A DNA stretch of 64,000 bases from Lepisosteus oculatus. Taxonomy: Eukaryota > Chordata > Actinopteri > Semionotiformes > Lepisosteidae. The notes under the pieces were generated by a model. The model was not told the DNA's origin. It did not search any database and saw nothing but the letters and a program-made list of their open reading frames with translations. Positions 24,600-37,813 of this stretch are shown here, in pieces (position 1 is the first letter of the stretch; every line of letters starts with the position of its first letter). The stretch spans positions 19,415,817 through 19,479,816 of the forward strand of contig NC_090699.1 in NCBI RefSeq assembly GCF_040954835.1, read 5' to 3'. The position numbers and the translations under genes were made by a program.

Positions 24600-24790
24600 C
24601 CTACTGATTTATTTGGCTGAAGCTTTTATTCAAAGCAACTTGCACTTGGACCCATTTGTGCAGATGGGTAATTTACTGGAGCAGTTTGGGTGAAGAACCT
24701 GCCTTAAGCGTACATCAGCACTGTCTCTTCTGGGATTTGAGTGCATGACATTCCCGTTACAAGTCCAGGATTCAAAATGCTCCTATAAAA
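24600..24790 (-). repeat. Degraded tRNA-derived SINE
   Basis: On the plus strand it shows GGCTGAAGCTTTTATTCAAA, GCAACTTGCACTTGGACCCA and GATGGGTAATTTACTGGAGC, words typical of a widespread fish SINE in antisense. The minus strand shows GGACTTGTAACGGGAATGTC followed by a B-box-like ACTCAAATCCC. Confidence 0.6.
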
Positions 24791-27700
24791 TGCCTAGAAA
24801 ACATTTCACTGTTGTTATGTTTGAGCGGTAAATATTGCTGAAATTTTCACAGCAACTACATTTTGAGACAATATATTAAACACATGCTCACACATCAAAA
24901 GCACACACTGGGACAATATGGGACAAGAGTATTTGAAGAAAATACGAAAAAAGACCTGGCACTGTCTGCCGTTCACTGATACGTGGGGAAGTGATCCTCT
25001 TTGCACTCATTGCACTGACTCTGAGAGCAATCGAGAGCTTTTGTGTCATTCTCATGCTGGTATGTCTGTAATATAAGCCACTAGTGCTAATAAACCACCA
25101 GTGAGCACAGTAGCAGGCCAGTCATTAAGATTCTACATTTCTGCCCCGGAGCCAACAAAGCTTGTTGCTTACTTTGAAAAGATCCCTAGAAAAATCAGCT
25201 GCAATTTTGTTGCCGCCCACACACCAGATACAAAAAAGTGTTGCACGCACTGCGCACTCATCCTGGGGGACACGTCTGTAAACCCTTTCAAACACCAAGG
25301 AACCCGATAAATAGCAAGGCGACAATATTTCACATAAGCCATATTCACTGTGCCTGTTGAATATATCACACAAATGTTTTCGAAGCTTTGGAAAAACATC
25401 AGTTTTTTAAGATGTGTTTCATTACATTGACCAGATTTTTCCATCTACATTTGAACCCAGCAGTGGAGTAAGGACAACACTTTTCAGTGGATACTGCTTT
25501 AATTCACACTGTGATTCCCCAACCAATGGGCACAAGGCAGAATACACCCTGGACTCAGTACTGCTGTTGTCCTTCAGGGCAAAAGAAAACAACCATACTG
25601 TACTGCAGATGAAAGTCCATCAACACCTGTAGTAAATTAGTAAATGCAGTAAATATCAAAGACCTCAGCTTCTAAGAACAAATGGTACAGTGGTTTAATT
25701 TTAATGTTGAAGAAATCAACAAAAAATACAATGAAGATTTTCACAGCAAGAGTTTTCAGGTTTTTCAGAATTTCAGAAAAGCACAGATTCAGAGCAGAAA
25801 TGAGATCAATAGTACAGAGATACCTGTTTGGACCGAAATGAAAGGAAGGACAAGCAGACTGCTGTCCCGAGCTTTCTCCTGAATGGACTGAGTGCAGAAT
25901 CTGCCTGCACAGCTGCTGCACAACTGGATATCAGTGTTGAGCCAATCAAGTGAAATGCTTTTGCTATCCTCATATAAGTGTATACAGTACAGAATATTTC
26001 CTGTCTGCATTCCTGTTTATATATACTCACCAACATTTTTAAATGATTAAAGTTTTAAATTTTATACTTTTACAGTTTTTAAACGAACGCTTCGGTGAAA
26101 GTCTGGACTGAAAAAGGCCTCAACCGATTAACATCCATGAGTAAAACCGGCGTTGCTTACGGTACTGTGGACGAGCAGCTCAGGCTCTCCTCCCCTCCTT
26201 TTTGAAGCCTCTTTTCAGCCATACTCAAAGTCAGCTCAGCACTTCCTCCCCGTTCCTACATTTCCACGGACACTTGTTTCCCTCATTCTCACAAGTGACC
26301 AGGGTGCTAAGAGGAACCGCTCATATGGAGTTCCAGACACCTCCCATTACTGCACTTCAACTTGGCCCTCCCTCCCACTCTCTGCACACTGTAAGATCAG
26401 CTAAAGCCTGCCTCTGCCAAGGAGACCAGGACCAATAAAGAACATCTGGCAAGCAGATGGTTGGAGCACTGATTGCAAGTTGCACAGGGACACTTTAAAT
26501 AAAGACAACACTGTCAGCTCCGAGTCCTTTAAGAAAAGCCAAAGACCAGAAGCTTTTTCTATTGTCATTTGTTAACGTTCCTCTTCATTACTTGATTTGA
26601 CCCTTTTTTTTTTAATTGAACCATTCTGTGAGTATCTCCACAAATGAAAAGCCGTTTTACTCAACGCAAGGTCTGTTATTTGGTGCACTAGAAAGAGGTT
26701 TATGAAATTGTGAAAAGGTCTCTGTGTTAAGAGAAAACAGTTGAGGGAAAAGGTCTGCCTTACAACTGTGTGTTGTAAACTGCAGGTTTAATAAGTGCAA
26801 TAAAAATCAGAGCTAATTTAACAGTGCAACTACTAAACAGTAAAGTATGAGATATGTTGAAATGATTTTATAATACATAGCTGAACTTTTCTCAGGTGTT
26901 TTCGGTCCATAAAATCATCCAGATTGTTTTGTTGGCACTCTTTTTCTATTTGAGCCAAAGGCTTTTTTTTAAAAGAATTTGCCCGGGATTCAAAAGCCCA
27001 GTCAAGTGTGTAAATGCAGAGCTTCTGTGCTTGCTGGCTTTACTGAACAGTGGCAGAACAAAGGCACTTTCTACTTGACTTCTTTTGGTGGCACTGTGGA
27101 TATTTTACTGGAAAAAATATTTTCTGTACTGCTGCATGACAGGCAGTTTCAAATTAACAAATAAAGAAAGACTACATGAAAGACACTACATGTCTGACAA
27201 AAAAAAAAGGCAATGACTTTAAATTCCAGTTAGGTTCAAACTAAAGTTTGTTATTCATGAATTGAATTGTGCAATTATCAACAATAAACTATTATTGAAT
27301 TTAATTCTACACTTCCTGCCATAGTAACAGAAGACAATTACTTGCGATTGGGCCATTTCTTCTGCATGCTGCACTGTATTATTTAAAAAAAAACGTGTAA
27401 GTCCTTGGTTATTTGTGAAGATGCCACTTAAGTATTAAATTCACATGGTGTGGGAAAACAGTATTCTTGCATGCAAACGCACGTCAGCATCCCAGTGTAG
27501 AGTTGCACCTCAAGTCCAATTTTAAATTTTTTGAGCTGAAAGTGGAAAAGCAAGAGCCAGGAGCTCACAGCTGGCATCGGGATAGGCTCCTGAATCCAAA
27601 TGATCCACTTTAAAAACCATTCAAAATGTCTCTATCTGTTATTGTGAGCTTTCTGAATGAGGCCTGACCACATTTGGGTGAAATCTACATAAGATATAAG

Positions 27701-28859
27701 CGTTTTACAACCCCTAAGTATCAAGGGCAGTATTTTTTAGATGCATGGTGACTTACCGAGAGGTTCTGATCCTCTGCCAGGAGAGGAATTACTCGAAGAA
27801 AAGGCCAGACTGTTCAAGCTGATCTTGGATTAATGCATTTGAAACCATCGCAGGAATTTTAACAGCCACAAACAATTAGAATGCAAGCCATAGATACTCC
27901 AAATTCCTTACGCCGAACATTAAACCAACAGCCTGTAAATCTCAATATTCATACTGTACTTGTGGCATAAGAAACATTACTAATCTCCCATTACATGGGC
28001 ATACCCATTTTCATCTGTTATATGACTTATTTCACAATATTTTACAAAGAAAAAGAACACACAACCAAAAGAATATAGAGGCGCTGTTTAGTTAAAAAAT
28101 GATCAAAGTAGTAGAATCAACAGGATGCACACTTTCTCTACTCCAATAACATTTAGAGCTACATACTGAATGGCAGACTTCAGCTCTGTTCATCTGTCAG
28201 TTTTCACAGATATATTTGAGAAGAGGGCAAAATAATGACATTTTTACCAAATTTCATCCAACTCATATTCTGACTAACCAGCACTGTCTAAGGGGGAACC
28301 CTGACAGAAAAGTAAAGTCAGGTTTTGTGTGTTCACAACAGCCTCGCTGAAGTCCAGAAATGTTTCTGCCTGATAAACAGGGCTAGCATTAAAAACAAAA
28401 GACATAAAACACTTGTGGTTGCTAAGTGGCCAGCATTCCAGCATGACTCATCGCAAAATTATATGACATAAGAGCAAATCAGGCCATATAAAAAAACAAG
28501 AGTAACTGCAATTACACATTTTCATAATAATATCTGGGGTTCACCTACACCAAAAATAACGGGCAATGTGTCATTCACTACCCCTTTTTTAAATATAACA
28601 AATTGAAGCTGAAGTTATGATTGTTGGCATAATTATAATAGACTATTTTCACTCATAATTTTGATAAATCAACATTATCAACCCCAACAAATCCTCCTCA
28701 TTACAAGGCACAAATCTGTCTCAATCTCTTGCCTTTTGGAACGCCATTAAAGTGAGAATCCCCTTTACAGCTTTAAAGGCTTTTTTTCTGTAACTGCTCT
28801 CCCAGGTCAAGGTGAGGGGACATCAGGGCACCACTCCCCAGGACACCCAGGGGTCTGCA

Positions 28860-29060
28860 GGACCCTGTGGGGGCGGAACCTCTGGTATCAGAGCTAACAG
28901 GTTGTGGGTTCGGGTCCCTGCCGATACTGCTGTGGTACCTTGACTCCAGTGGCTCCTGCCCACCCAGCTGTGTAAGTGGGGGGCCTGCAGGGCTGGGGGG
29001 TCATTCCTGTGATGGACTAAGGGGGAGTCACATGCCCTCTAGAACTCTTAGTGCTACACA
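28860..29060 (+). repeat. Degraded tRNA-derived SINE
   Basis: Shows AACAGGTTGTGGGTTCGGGT, a clear B-box-like core, then a CTGCTGTGGTACCTTGACTC segment and CCAGCTGTGTAAGTGG, the order seen in fish tRNA-type SINEs. It is GC-richer than its surroundings, which creates chance open frames. Confidence 0.55.
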
Positions 29061-32000
29061 ATCCAGTCCAGGATGAGATGTGGCCTATTTTAATGTCATT
29101 TTATTGAATATATATTATTATATTATTGAAGTGGCTCATGTGATCATTTTCCAATACCAAGTCCCTGATTTTGGGTAAAGTGTCAGTGCCAAATTCTGAC
29201 CAAAATCACAAGTGCCTCATGCAGCAAGCTGTACACACAAAGATAACATGATGAATGAAACTAAGCAGGTTTTCCCAAATCAGAAAACGGGTCTGAATGA
29301 AAATGAATGTATCAACAGTCCCTGATGAAACTGGGAAACAAAACACAACAGCGGAGTATATTTTATTGGCGAGTAGATTTTCAGAATGAGGTTGCGGACA
29401 GCACAGAACTGTCGATAACTTTGCAATGAGTGTGAGGACCACAGAAAGGCTGCACCCCATACGTACGCTTTGTAAAACATATTTTTTGTATTCTGCAACA
29501 GACAATGGTTGCCTGACATGCACACCCACACGTAAAAATGCACATACATAAGCACAATTGCCACACACGCACAAATATTGCACCTTAGATGGACCTCCAT
29601 CTCCTTGGAAATTGCTCTGTTCTGAAACATCCTCCGAAGAGTCAATCAAGGGGATCCTCAGAAATGCCATTTAAATGTGTTCCTGAAGCCAGGAGCACTG
29701 TCCTGGTCCAGTAAGTTGCTTTTAAAAACTCACATGGGCACGAAAAATGCCCAGAACTGAACCACTGGGACCTTTTGTGCTGTTGGACTGTCTGATGTTT
29801 TCTCATAATGAAAAAAAAACAGGATTCATTACAATAATTTACAAATAAAATGAGATTGCATGAAGCCAAAATAATATGCCAATCTAATATTTTGGACAGA
29901 AAAAACTGTCTGCTCACCAGGGGACAACAAGAGAGGCATTTCTGTTCAATTTCCCTAATGTGTTCTCCCAGTGAGAGGGATTATTTAGACTTCCATATAC
30001 TCACAAGGGGCTCAGTCCATGTTCAAGCATCTTACAACTTTGCTCCATGATTCTCACTGTCACGAAAGCTGAGTTTTATTTGCTAGCAGGGAAATAAGTA
30101 GTAGTGCGAGTTTGTGATTCGGCATTTGTTGATTTCTCATGAAAGGGAAATATGCTCTGAAAAGGGGGGAGATGGTATTCTGGCTATGAAGGTACACTGA
30201 AATTCTTTACTCATGCAACAGCTATAGTGGAGAGCATGTCCCCAGCAGGTCTCTGATCACTGTACAGCATCAATTCCCCCAATCACCTCTTTCCTAAGCA
30301 ACATCTGAAGGAGGATATGGTGAGCAATGCAAATAAAGTCAAAAGAGAAAAGAGAAATAAAACAGCTTAGGATGAAAAGTAAAACCTGTAGATTACTTTC
30401 TCTAACTGTGCTTCTGCACTGGAGCAGAAAGTACATGGTCTCAACGTTTGAGCTCAAATTTTTGAAAAATGTTACATAATCTTGAATTACACTGCGTTAC
30501 AAATAAAACTATGGCATGGGGGATATTCAAGGAATCCTTTTCTTTGGTTCTGACAATTCTTATTTACTTACATCGGACCTCAAACTTTAAAATCACGAGT
30601 AGTGATAATTAGTCGGAAATTGCTCATTTTCAATACTACTCCTCAAGTACAGGTACAATTAAAGCAGAACTAAAAAAAACATCTGTCCCAATGCTGTTGC
30701 CTTTTCTGTTTGTTTTAGTGTTGTGTAAGATCACTCAAATATGTACACCAACATTTATCACAGTGCTCACAGACAACCTGTCTGACAAACAAAGTAAGCT
30801 GATGAGACCAAACTACAGCAAACACCTACACTGATCAAAACTGTCTGTTCTCAAAAGACATTTCTACCACCTACGAGCAAAATGACCTAGACAAAAATAT
30901 GGCAGCTGTTTCACACATAGTTTCCATTGCAGTAGGCCAGTCTTGAACCAAGACATTTTTCCAGTGGACTGAAGGAAGTTTCCAGTAAAATGCAGTCCTA
31001 GAAAAAAAGAGATCTCAGAATTTCAAGACTATCCATATGTTCTACTGTAACCTTACAGTTTAAAGTTTCCACAACAGCAGACAACCTTCCTCTGGCTACA
31101 GCAGGAGGACTTAGATGAAATACGTGATATTTTAAATAAATTAAATGCAAGCTTTGTTGCAGCAAGGTGTTTTTAAAAGCCATACTAACCTGTTTGATGC
31201 GCCACAATGTCTGTTTGACACTTTAAAAAATGGAATATAGGCAGATTTTCTACTAGTGTTTTATCCATTAGTTAGTACATGAAGAAGCTGATGAAGCCAC
31301 ACGACAGCCAGCACAGCCCCTGTCAGACACTGCCTATTTAAATTCCAGCAGCGTTCTAACTTTGCTGTACAGAGCTTCAGACAAAAGGATCTAAATTCAG
31401 ACAGGAAGACGCTTGCAGCTGCAGGATGCATCTGTCGACGACTGTACTAATAAGAGGAAGGATGCTGAAGCTCCTTATTCTGAGCAACGTGTTTATTTCT
31501 GTGTGGTATATTATCCAAACAGATCTCTGGGATTTGAAGGAAAATTCAAACGCTGGTAATATTCGAGGACGGGAAAAAAAATGAAAAAGTTAACACTTTG
31601 TTCAGAAGTTTAATAAAACCACCATATGATAAACACTACATTATTACAGTACACCTACAGCATGTAGAGTTTATATGGACAAAATACTCTCTTGCCTTCA
31701 ATAAAAGCTGCGGATGATTATGGCAACAACATTTGATCATAATCATGTTTCCTATCGTTCATTTTTCTAGAAATAATGAAAAAAGTGCTTTAACTTCCTA
31801 TATGTTTGAGCAGTTAGAAGGGAAAAATGGAAGAAATACAGTTAACAGGATAAATAATGCACCATTTTTTTAAACTGTCATGTCACCCAATTCAACTGCA
31901 GCAAAAGCTTTCCCTGTATGAAGTATCTGCACTGAAAATTTTCAATTAAGCTTCTCAGGAGCCTCTGTGACTCTGTTGACTGATGGTCTTTGTGGCAAAT

Positions 32001-32577
32001 GAAAGCAACGATAAGGACATGTTCCACAGTACCCTTTAAATCCACAGTGGCTCAAAGGCTTTTTGCTTCAGAAGAAACATCAGAAGTGATTCCTTTGGCC
32101 AGTGTCCTACAGCATCAAGAGTCCTTACTGAGAATACATTGACACAAATATCACAGTAGCTTGTCAAACATTCAGCCCCATCACCTATGTCTGGAAAGTT
32201 CTGGGTGAGTGCTCTATATAATCCCACTGGGACCACTGCTCTCCTTATAATATGAGGTTTTTTAGTCAGTCTAGAATATATTGAACAAGAACTATTTCTT
32301 ACCAAGCCTGTTACATTCATGGCACCTGATTGCAAAACCTACTGACCCACTCCCACGTGATCAGTGAAAGTGGATAGCAGCACAGTATATTGCACAGGAT
32401 CGCGGAGTCAGGGCAGGTGCTGACCAGGTGTTTCCCATGTAACTCTTCTCATATCTGAGAAACCAAGACATACACTGCTAAAGGGACAGAAGACAACTGC
32501 AGGGGAAGGCAGTAAGATGCCACTGGAGGAACATATAAGTGCAGAGTGACAGAACAATTGACATTAGACTGGTCCTA

Positions 32578-32686
32578 CACAAGAGGAGGCAATTTGGCCC
32601 GTCCATCCTGTTCCATCGTAATAGCCTACTGATCTGAGGATCTCATCCACCTCTTTCAGCTCCAGCAACATGGCTGGCTGGTGTAT
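32578..32686 (-). repeat. CR1-like LINE 3' end, reverse orientation
   Basis: Contains AAGAGGAGGCAATTTGGCCC, GATCTCATCCACCTCTTTCA and GCTCCAGCAACATGGCTGGC, the complement of the module at 6490-6662. Truncated. Confidence 0.65.
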
Positions 32687-34889
32687 CAGAGCAGCCCTCT
32701 TTCTACGCTCTCTGTAGCGGGTGGAGCTGTGGGTGTGAGGCTTGGAGACAACTTTAGAGAGAAAAGAAGGACAGGCATTTGCACAAGGAGAGCTCGGGCA
32801 TGCAGTTTAAGACAGCACACAGTGCTGCTGTGCACTGTAACAAGCATGTCCAAACTGGTGTTGAGAATGTGGTGTGGTGCTGCCAGCTGGTGTTAATACC
32901 GTTCACAGCGTAACAGTTCTCGTCAACCTTCATCCTTAATGAAGAACAAGTCTGTCAGTCAAATTTCTCTGAAGTTTGTAGTTAAAAAAGGGAATATCAG
33001 CAGGCCATTTTCAAAAATTACAAATTCCCAAAGATATGCAGCTGGCCCCTGGACTGGAGTCTAAATTAAGAAAGACATTACATTCAAATTAAGTTTTTTT
33101 TAACCTTTCCGCTCACAAAATAGATTTCATTATCAACATTTTCATCCATAACATTTCTGCCCTGAGGTAAAAACATTATCCACATGTTGGGTGACACCAC
33201 AGTACTACAGTTAGAAACAGTTTAAAAAGCACCGTCTTATCACAGGACACAGTCTCTGCAGGCAGTTAAGTTACAAATGGTGAATCTACAGTACAGGAAG
33301 TGGTTGCGCACCTTGAGAGGAAGTGGCTATCTGGCAATCTGAAGCAAATCCCAGCAGCTAAGGGTCTCTTTCCCAAGAGGCAGCATCTGCACTTTCCAAG
33401 GTCAGAAGGCCGAATAAATGTGTTATAACACCGGACACAGCCAGAGCACAAGGCAGAAGAGAGCCACGCAAAGCCACGCGGATATTACTTCATAGCTCCA
33501 AACTGTGCGCCGTTTCCTCTTCGCAACCTTGTTGACTTTCTTTCTGTTAAACCACTTAGATGCTCAAACAGAAGCATCTCCTCTCTGCAGACTCCTGCCC
33601 TGCCACTTTTCCTGTAACATTCACATGTTCTTGGGTGGAGGGGCTGGGGAGGAGAGCGTTTGCAGATGTGGTCAGGTATGGCTGGTGATAAAAATAGATT
33701 AAAAGAAAGCAAAAGACACTGAAGGAGGGTGCCCCGATTCACTGGAAGTACAGTAGCTCAGATACTTTTCCATTAACTGGCACAGCTTGTCTTTCCTCTC
33801 ACATCTACAGAGTCGCCAAATGATTGATGAGATTAAGTTTGATTTTACCCATCCTGAAAAGAGTTCATAAAACATGATAATATAAAAGCTACAGAAAATG
33901 TCATTTATACTATATCCATTAGATGTAAACAGGGTGGCCTCAAATCCATTAGCATTATTGTGGTACTATAACACAAGAGAATATATGATAGAAGGATATT
34001 TCTCAACAAGTAAGTACTAAATGCATTTACTAGACATATCACAAAATGTTGCATTCTCTCCATGTTTGCCTCTTAAAATACCAGACTAACATTTTGAAAT
34101 TCCTATGACCACAGAAGCCCAGCACCTCATTGTTAAGAAACGACAAATGACAAAAATACGACAAGTTCAATTCTCAAAGGCAGACTTCCAGAGCTATGAC
34201 ACATAATAACAGAAAAACAATTCTGCACAACTCAAAGGTTTGGAGAGTAAATGCAGGCTTCAATTGTGTTCACTGGCATCAGCATTAAAAAGGAACATCT
34301 CTCCAGAGGATATAACTTAAGTTGTGGGGTGAACACAGAGAACAAAGGGCCTCATTGTGCAGAGATGTACTTCTGTCATGTGTCCTGCAAACCACGTGAT
34401 CTCAAGTTTGGGAGAATGGGTGGCCCATCCACCAGTGGAATCTTCAGGCTGGGGGTTCCAGACTGTTTATCTAAAACCTCATCCAGCATCCTTCTGATCT
34501 GTGGCTCCCTGGACATCACTGACTATTGTTACAACAAGAACAAAGGTATTCACAAACCTGTTCCCCCTGAGCTCATACAGTCCTGTTGGATTCTACACGA
34601 CCCGGGGCCCACTTCACAATTCAATTACTGAACCATTTTTGCATTTAGTTTTAAGTAAACAATTTTATCTTTTAATCCTGAGTTATTACATAATTGATTT
34701 AGGAATACTGGTTTAAGTGCAAAGACTGTCCGACTTGACACCGTGAGACAGCTCTTAACCTTATTACAACCACAAAAGCATCTCATCCAACCAGCATTGT
34801 GACTCTGCAAATATCTTAATAATAACACTTCATCCATTGCTTAAATGCAGCACCCAATCTGCACCAGCCCCACTGCACAGTTGTCAGAT

Positions 34890-35165
34890 TAGGCGAGCCC
34901 AGAGGGGAATATAGCCAGGACTCCAGGGCAGCACCCATTCAAACCTATTTCAAACAGTGCACTGGGATCTTTACAGAGTAAATCTGTCAAGACCCCAGTT
35001 TAAGGTCTCATCCAGACACTAGAACTTCCTACATTACAGCATCTCTGATCGCCTTTCTGGGGCACCAGATTGGAAATTCTGGCCCAAAGCAACCATTTCT
35101 CTAGGCCTAGCCTTGCTTAGCTTCCAAGATCTCATCATTCAGGCTAGAAGGTGGTAATGCTGCTG
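34890..35165 (-). repeat. 5S-rRNA-derived SINE with recognisable 5S head
   Basis: On the minus strand, 35160-35100 reads TACCACCTTC, GATGAGATCTTGGAAGCTAA and GCAAGGCTAGGCCT, close to the internal region of vertebrate 5S rRNA (TACCACCCTG, GGAAGCTAAGCAGGG, GGGCCTGG). The rest matches the body at 19870-20228 (GCACTGGGATC, GGTCTCATCCAGACAC). The element therefore has a 5S-type internal promoter. It is too short and diverged to be a 5S gene. Confidence 0.75.
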
Positions 35166-37535
35166 TCATAATTCCAACATAAACAATTAGAAATGTAATA
35201 TGTTTCTGCACATCCCAGGGACTGACAGGCCCTAAACAGGCTCTTCTGGTCTTGCTCTAAACAGTACTGTCAGCTGTGACTTGCAAATACTTCTTCCACA
35301 CTATTCGATCCTCGGTACCCTTATTTTCCCACTCCCACTAGTGACATTACGGTGAAATCTGAGCTGCTGAAGACAAGCCTGATAAATCACAACCACAAAC
35401 TGTATACACAGTGTCAAAGATACAAAGCCATCCTAATGCAAGACCAATACTTCTGAAGCAGGCAAAGACATCAGAAATTGCAAACCAGCAGTAGGGTTAC
35501 TGTTATTCAACTGAATTCTTCATGACCATGTATCTAAAGCATTAACAACCCCTTCGGCATGTACCTCTCTTCCTGCACTAACCACATTCAATACATGGCC
35601 TAATTTGTCTCTGGCAGCAGTTGCACAAAAGGTAAAAGATATGTCTATGACATTGAGTAAAACATACTTTGATTGCACAAGCATGCGTCTCTGATTCACA
35701 GTGACTGAGAAAATCCTCGACATTGCCATTTGTCCAAACTCAATGAACACTCAAACAACAGAAAAGGACAAATAAACCACTAGGAATCGCAATGCAGTTA
35801 AATAGTACGGTGTGATAACACATATTGCCATGACTTTGTCCCCTTTTATAAAAAAAGATCTACTAATATAGCAAGATCATTTCTTCTTTGGTGTGAGAAG
35901 TGAATGATTCCCTAGTTTCAGGGCTTCAATTACAATCCCGCTGTTTACCTGTTATGTGACATTGCCTGTTAATGGTTGCCTAGAGCTAGCAGAGCAGCTC
36001 CACTCCACATTCACATGGTTACACAGCAGAAGCTGACTTTCATGTATTTCTGCGCTCTGTTGTAAGGAGGCACTTCAGACCGGAACAGGCCAAAGAACAA
36101 AACACAGAGCTGTAATGATGAAACTGCATTGTGTGACTGGAAAATACAGCTATGCACTCTACAATTCACCTCTACAATTCTCTGGTCCATAGCCACTATC
36201 ACTTCGCAATTAACAAGTAAATGTATTGGTGTTGCTGATTTGGAGCTTTATAACATTAATGCAATGGTTAAATGTTCATTAAATCTTGCCATTTGCCTTG
36301 AAAACTTTATAGAAAGTTTTAGATGAGTGAAGCTTCTATCCTTTCACAAAACAAATCCTCTGCTTAATAACGGGATCACTTTTCCTTGACAATGTCTTTC
36401 GATTACTGTACAAAATAAATTAGTGGTAATTGTGTTATCAAAACTATTTACTGTGTTGGATACGCTCTACCATTTACAATGAGATCCCTTTTTTAATAAT
36501 GGATCTTGGTTGTCTTTATAACGCATTCCCCAGGAATACAGATTTTTCATAAACAGAATGAACATTGAGCAGCTGATTTCCCATAGATGGCACAAGTCCT
36601 GAGTATAATTGCTCAGTTGTTTAACAGTCATTCCCCCACAAGAAGTATTCTCACACCAGAACTAACACTGGATTTTTATTCTCTTCACCAGCGAGAAGAA
36701 AACACTACACAAAGTATCTTGAAAACGACCTGTTAAACACTGTTAAAAGTAGACTGCACATCTATTTAAAAAAAATCACGTCTATAATTTGTTTTTATTT
36801 TGGGAAGCTGATTTTATCCCCTATGATTTACAGCCCAGTGTAATGCTGTTTAATTTGAAAAAGCCCCATGTCAAGCCACAATGCATTTCCAAACTGCACC
36901 AGTAAGCAGAAAAGAATATGATATTTTGCGAAGGGTTTTTGGAAAAATGCGCAGCTTGTGCGTGGTTTTTCGTTATTAAAGAAAGGGTTAGTGTTGACTG
37001 TTTCTGAGTTGTGTAAATAATACATATAACACCTACTTTAATTATAAAACTTCAGAAAGAAGAACCAGTATTTAATCTTTTTAAGAGACCATTTTTTAAA
37101 AAAAAATTACAAATACAATAAACTCAGCAGTGTGTTAATCCTTAGTGATTGGTCAAATATGCAAAACATCTGATTCTCTGCCCTGCCACGCTGAGCTTCT
37201 GGGGACCAGGAGGTTTGCCAAGGAGGTGATTACACAGCCAGGAAAGACGAGCTCATTCTGATAACTCCAAGCTAAAGTCAAGTCTAAACCTCGTTTCCAT
37301 TACTGTTTTACATGATTCTCCTATTATACACTAGCTCAAATCTCCATATGCTTCATCTTGGACTATGGCGATGTGGTTTACTGAACAGCTTCTAAAGTCA
37401 CTCTTGGGAAATGTGATGTCTTCTACCTTCTTGCCATAACGGTCACCAAATGTCACAGTCCTGCTGAAGACCTTTACCCTTAAGACACACCATCCTATCT
37501 GAAAGAGATATTGCAGCTCTCCGTCTCATCCTGAG

Positions 37536-37813
37536 GTAACGCAGTGTTGCAGTGGTTAGCAGCGCTGGGTTCAGTTCCTGGGGTGCTATCTGCGTGGAGT
37601 TTGTACGTTCGCCACGGGGTTCCTCCCAGAGTCAGGTGGGACACAGACATACTGGGAGGTTAATTGGCTTCTGGTAAGGCTGACCCTGGTGCGTGTGTGT
37701 GTCTTGTGTGTGCCCTGTGATGGATCCCATCCAGGATGTATCGCCTTGCATTCTCTGCTCGCCAGGATAGGCTCCAGCCGAATTGGACAAAGCAGTTAGA
37801 AAATGGATGGCTG
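37536..37813 (+). repeat. tRNA-derived SINE of the 'gtggttagc' type
   Basis: Begins GCAGTGTTGCAGTGGTTAGC, then GCGTGGAGTTTGTACGTTC, GCCCTGTGATGGATCCCATC and ATAGGCTCCAGCC, and ends near GTTAGAAAATGGATGGCTG. This is the familiar layout of a very widespread fish SINE. A more decayed relative lies at 48113-48305. Confidence 0.8.

Larger units (their letters stand above)
22990..34885. other. Gene-free interval, probable pald1 intron 1, left part
   Basis: No reading frame here resembles a known protein, and no paired splice sites with conserved coding were seen. Recognised repeats are at 24600-24790, 28860-29060 and 32578-32686. The rest is AT-rich unique-looking sequence. In other vertebrates the first pald1 intron is long, so I read this as intron. 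Confidence 0.6.

Noticed and set aside
29206..29670. 154-codon minus-strand frame
   Set aside because: No splice context, no recognisable motif, and composition like the surrounding intron-type DNA.
34251..34631. 126-codon plus-strand frame
   Set aside because: No family resemblance and an isolated position; treated as chance.
35100..35160. Possible 5S rRNA gene on the minus strand
   Set aside because: Only part of the 5S sequence is present, diverged and fused to a repeat body; a SINE head.
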